Part shown: one piece after another, positions 5,890 through 6,786 of the stretch
Layout of the letters: every line of letters starts with the position of its first letter
How positions within the stretch are numbered: the stretch's first letter is position 1
Origin: Nitrososphaerota archaeon
GTDB lineage: Archaea; Thermoproteota; Nitrososphaeria; Nitrososphaerales; UBA183
Assembly (NCBI GenBank): GCA_027886945.1
Contig: JAPCJM010000010.1
Location: forward strand, 1-6,786
Reading direction: 5' to 3'
DNA length: 6,786 nucleotides
The notes under the pieces: model-generated
What the model was told of the DNA's origin: nothing
What the model saw: only the letters and a program-made list of their open reading frames with translations
Databases searched by the model: none
Made by a program: the position numbers and the translations under genes

Positions 5890-6555
5890 TTGAAGGCCGT
5901 GCTCAGGATAGGAGGTTCGGTACTCGGCTCACCACCGTCTGCCAAGGTCGTGAACGCCTACGCTGACGTGATTTCAGACGTAAACTACGAGGGGCATTCT
6001 GTCGCCGTGGTCGTCGGTGGCGGCCCGATTTCAAGGGAGTACATCAAGTCCGCAGCCCAGATGGGCCTTTCATCGTACCAGCAGGACACGGTTGCGATTC
6101 ACGCCTCTAGGCTCAACGCCCGCCTTGTGGCGATGAAGCTCGGGGGCGTGAGTAGCGTCCCCACCTCCATCGACGGCATGCTGCAACGGCTAGCGAGGAA
6201 CAGGGTCGCAGTCATGGGAGGCCTCAGGCCAGGCATAACAACGGACACGGTCGCCGCGATAGTCGCCCAAAGATGGAGGGCGGACCTCCTCGTGAAGGCC
6301 TCCGACCAGAATGGAATCTATACCGACGACCCGAGGACCAACAAGAAGGCAAAGAAGCTGGACAAGATCACCTACGAGAAGATGAAACAGATTCTCGGAG
6401 GGACTCACCATCCAGGCATCCACCGCATCATAGACCCGGTGGCCGTCGACCAGCTCGCCGAGTCGAAGGTCAAGCTTGTCGTGTTGAACGGGGCTGACGC
6501 CAAAGGAGTCTTGAAGGCCATCCACGGCGAGAGGATCGGAACAGTCGTAACCTGA
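5890..6555 (+). CDS. pyrH: Uridylate (UMP) kinase, archaeal PyrH type
   Basis: A 221-residue amino-acid-kinase-family enzyme, matching archaeal UMP kinases of about 220-230 residues. It phosphorylates UMP to UDP with ATP in pyrimidine nucleotide synthesis. From TTG 5890 the protein begins MKAVLRIGGSVL, the family N-terminus with the glycine-rich phosphate loop. VVGGG (41-45) is the second glycine loop, MGGLRPGITTDTVAA (109-123) lies in the nucleotide-binding core, and NGIYTDDPR (141-149) is the hallmark DGVYTADP-type segment, here with Asn for the first Asp. GIHRIIDPVA (176-185) follows. An ATG at 5815 opens the same frame, but the TATA box lies between it and the TTG, so the short form is preferred. 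A CNNM-like gene starts 27 bases downstream and is probably cotranscribed. Confidence 0.95.
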   Translation: MKAVLRIGGSVLGSPPSAKVVNAYADVISDVNYEGHSVAVVVGGGPISREYIKSAAQMGLSSYQQDTVAIHASRLNARLVAMKLGGVSSVPTSIDGMLQRLARNRVAVMGGLRPGITTDTVAAIVAQRWRADLLVKASDQNGIYTDDPRTNKKAKKLDKITYEKMKQILGGTHHPGIHRIIDPVAVDQLAESKVKLVVLNGADAKGVLKAIHGERIGTVVT

Positions 6556-6582
6556 AGGTGGAACTGGGAGAAACGCCCGGAA

Positions 6583-6786
6583 ATGGTCCCCGACATAGCA
6601 TTCATCTCCCTAGTGGGTTCCACCTTCGTGGCTTTCTGGTCGTCGCTCGTCGAAGCCACCTACCTCACCCTCCGCCCGGCCTCGCTGGGGCCCTCGATTG
6701 GAAGCGGGTCTTCCAGGGCCCACGAAGCACTCGTGATAGTCAGCGAAAAGACGAGGCTCGTCGCAGTCACTACTCTGATCGATACG
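6583..6786 (+). CDS. CNNM/DUF21 (HlyC/CorC-like) membrane protein, N-terminal 68 residues, cut by window
   Basis: ATG at 6583 opens a frame that stays open to the window end; 68 residues are visible. A hydrophobic first helix (about residues 4-21) runs into SLVEATYLTLRPASL (21-35). This resembles the start of DUF21 domains, where a membrane helix leads into a small-residue and Glu-Ala motif and then the serine/leucine stretch. SRAHEALVIVSEKTRLVAV (44-62) matches the cytoplasmic segment with RA...L......RL(V/L)A that precedes the second helix. Such proteins are implicated in Mg2+ or other cation efflux, usually with CBS domains that would lie beyond the window. GGGAG (6566-6570) lies 12 bases upstream, and no other start is possible after the pyrH stop, which is in the same frame. 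The family call rests on a short stretch. Confidence 0.6.
   Translation, partial: MVPDIAFISLVGSTFVAFWSSLVEATYLTLRPASLGPSIGSGSSRAHEALVIVSEKTRLVAVTTLIDT

Noticed and set aside
6553..6585. Read-through fusion of pyrH with the CNNM-like protein, since the frame is continuous across the TGA
   Set aside because: UMP kinase is full length at the TGA, and the next gene has its own ATG with GGGAG upstream. Sharing a frame is a one-in-three coincidence.

Overview
The window is archaeal chromosome. The evidence is an archaeal/eukaryotic-type release factor aRF1, an archaeal-type UMP kinase, the archaeal form of the TGS-domain GTPase YchF, an archaeal primase large subunit, and TATA-box-like sites placed at the expected distance from starts. 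The DNA is GC-rich by eye. Of the eight visible starts, five are not ATG (three TTG, two GTG). The primase subunit carries a PriX-like C-terminus, which points to the Thermoproteota (TACK) side, perhaps a thaumarchaeal or bathyarchaeal relative. That placement is inference.

Layout: six genes lie on the minus strand, read from right to left: aRF1 (5755-4508), ychF (4307-3093), priL (3088-2102), an aldo/keto reductase (2090-1266), a QueT-family membrane protein (1170-682) and a QueC-like 7-deazaguanine synthase (681 to beyond base 1). The right end is divergent on the plus strand: UMP kinase (5890-6555), then the first 68 codons of a CNNM/DUF21-type membrane protein (6583 to beyond the window).

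Transcription units inferred from spacing: (1) aRF1 alone, divergent from pyrH, with a palindromic TATA (5842-5849) between them. (2) ychF-priL-akr, with gaps of 4 and 11 bases, led by a TATA at 4341-4348 and a very short leader. (3) queT-queC, with a zero-base gap, led by a weak TATA-like site and a 30-base hairpin. (4) pyrH plus the CNNM-like gene, 27 bases apart.

Most of the content is core information processing: translation termination, a ribosome-associated GTPase, replication priming and pyrimidine nucleotides. The queT-queC pair belongs to 7-deazaguanine (preQ0/archaeosine) metabolism. Points of most interest: the primase large subunit has no four-cysteine Fe-S site and seems to join PriL and PriX functions in one chain; the QueC-like enzyme lacks some family signatures and is locked to a putative precursor importer; and the 200-base gap between aRF1 and ychF holds what looks like the decayed 3' end of a plus-strand gene. 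No mobile element, CRISPR array, tRNA or rRNA was seen.
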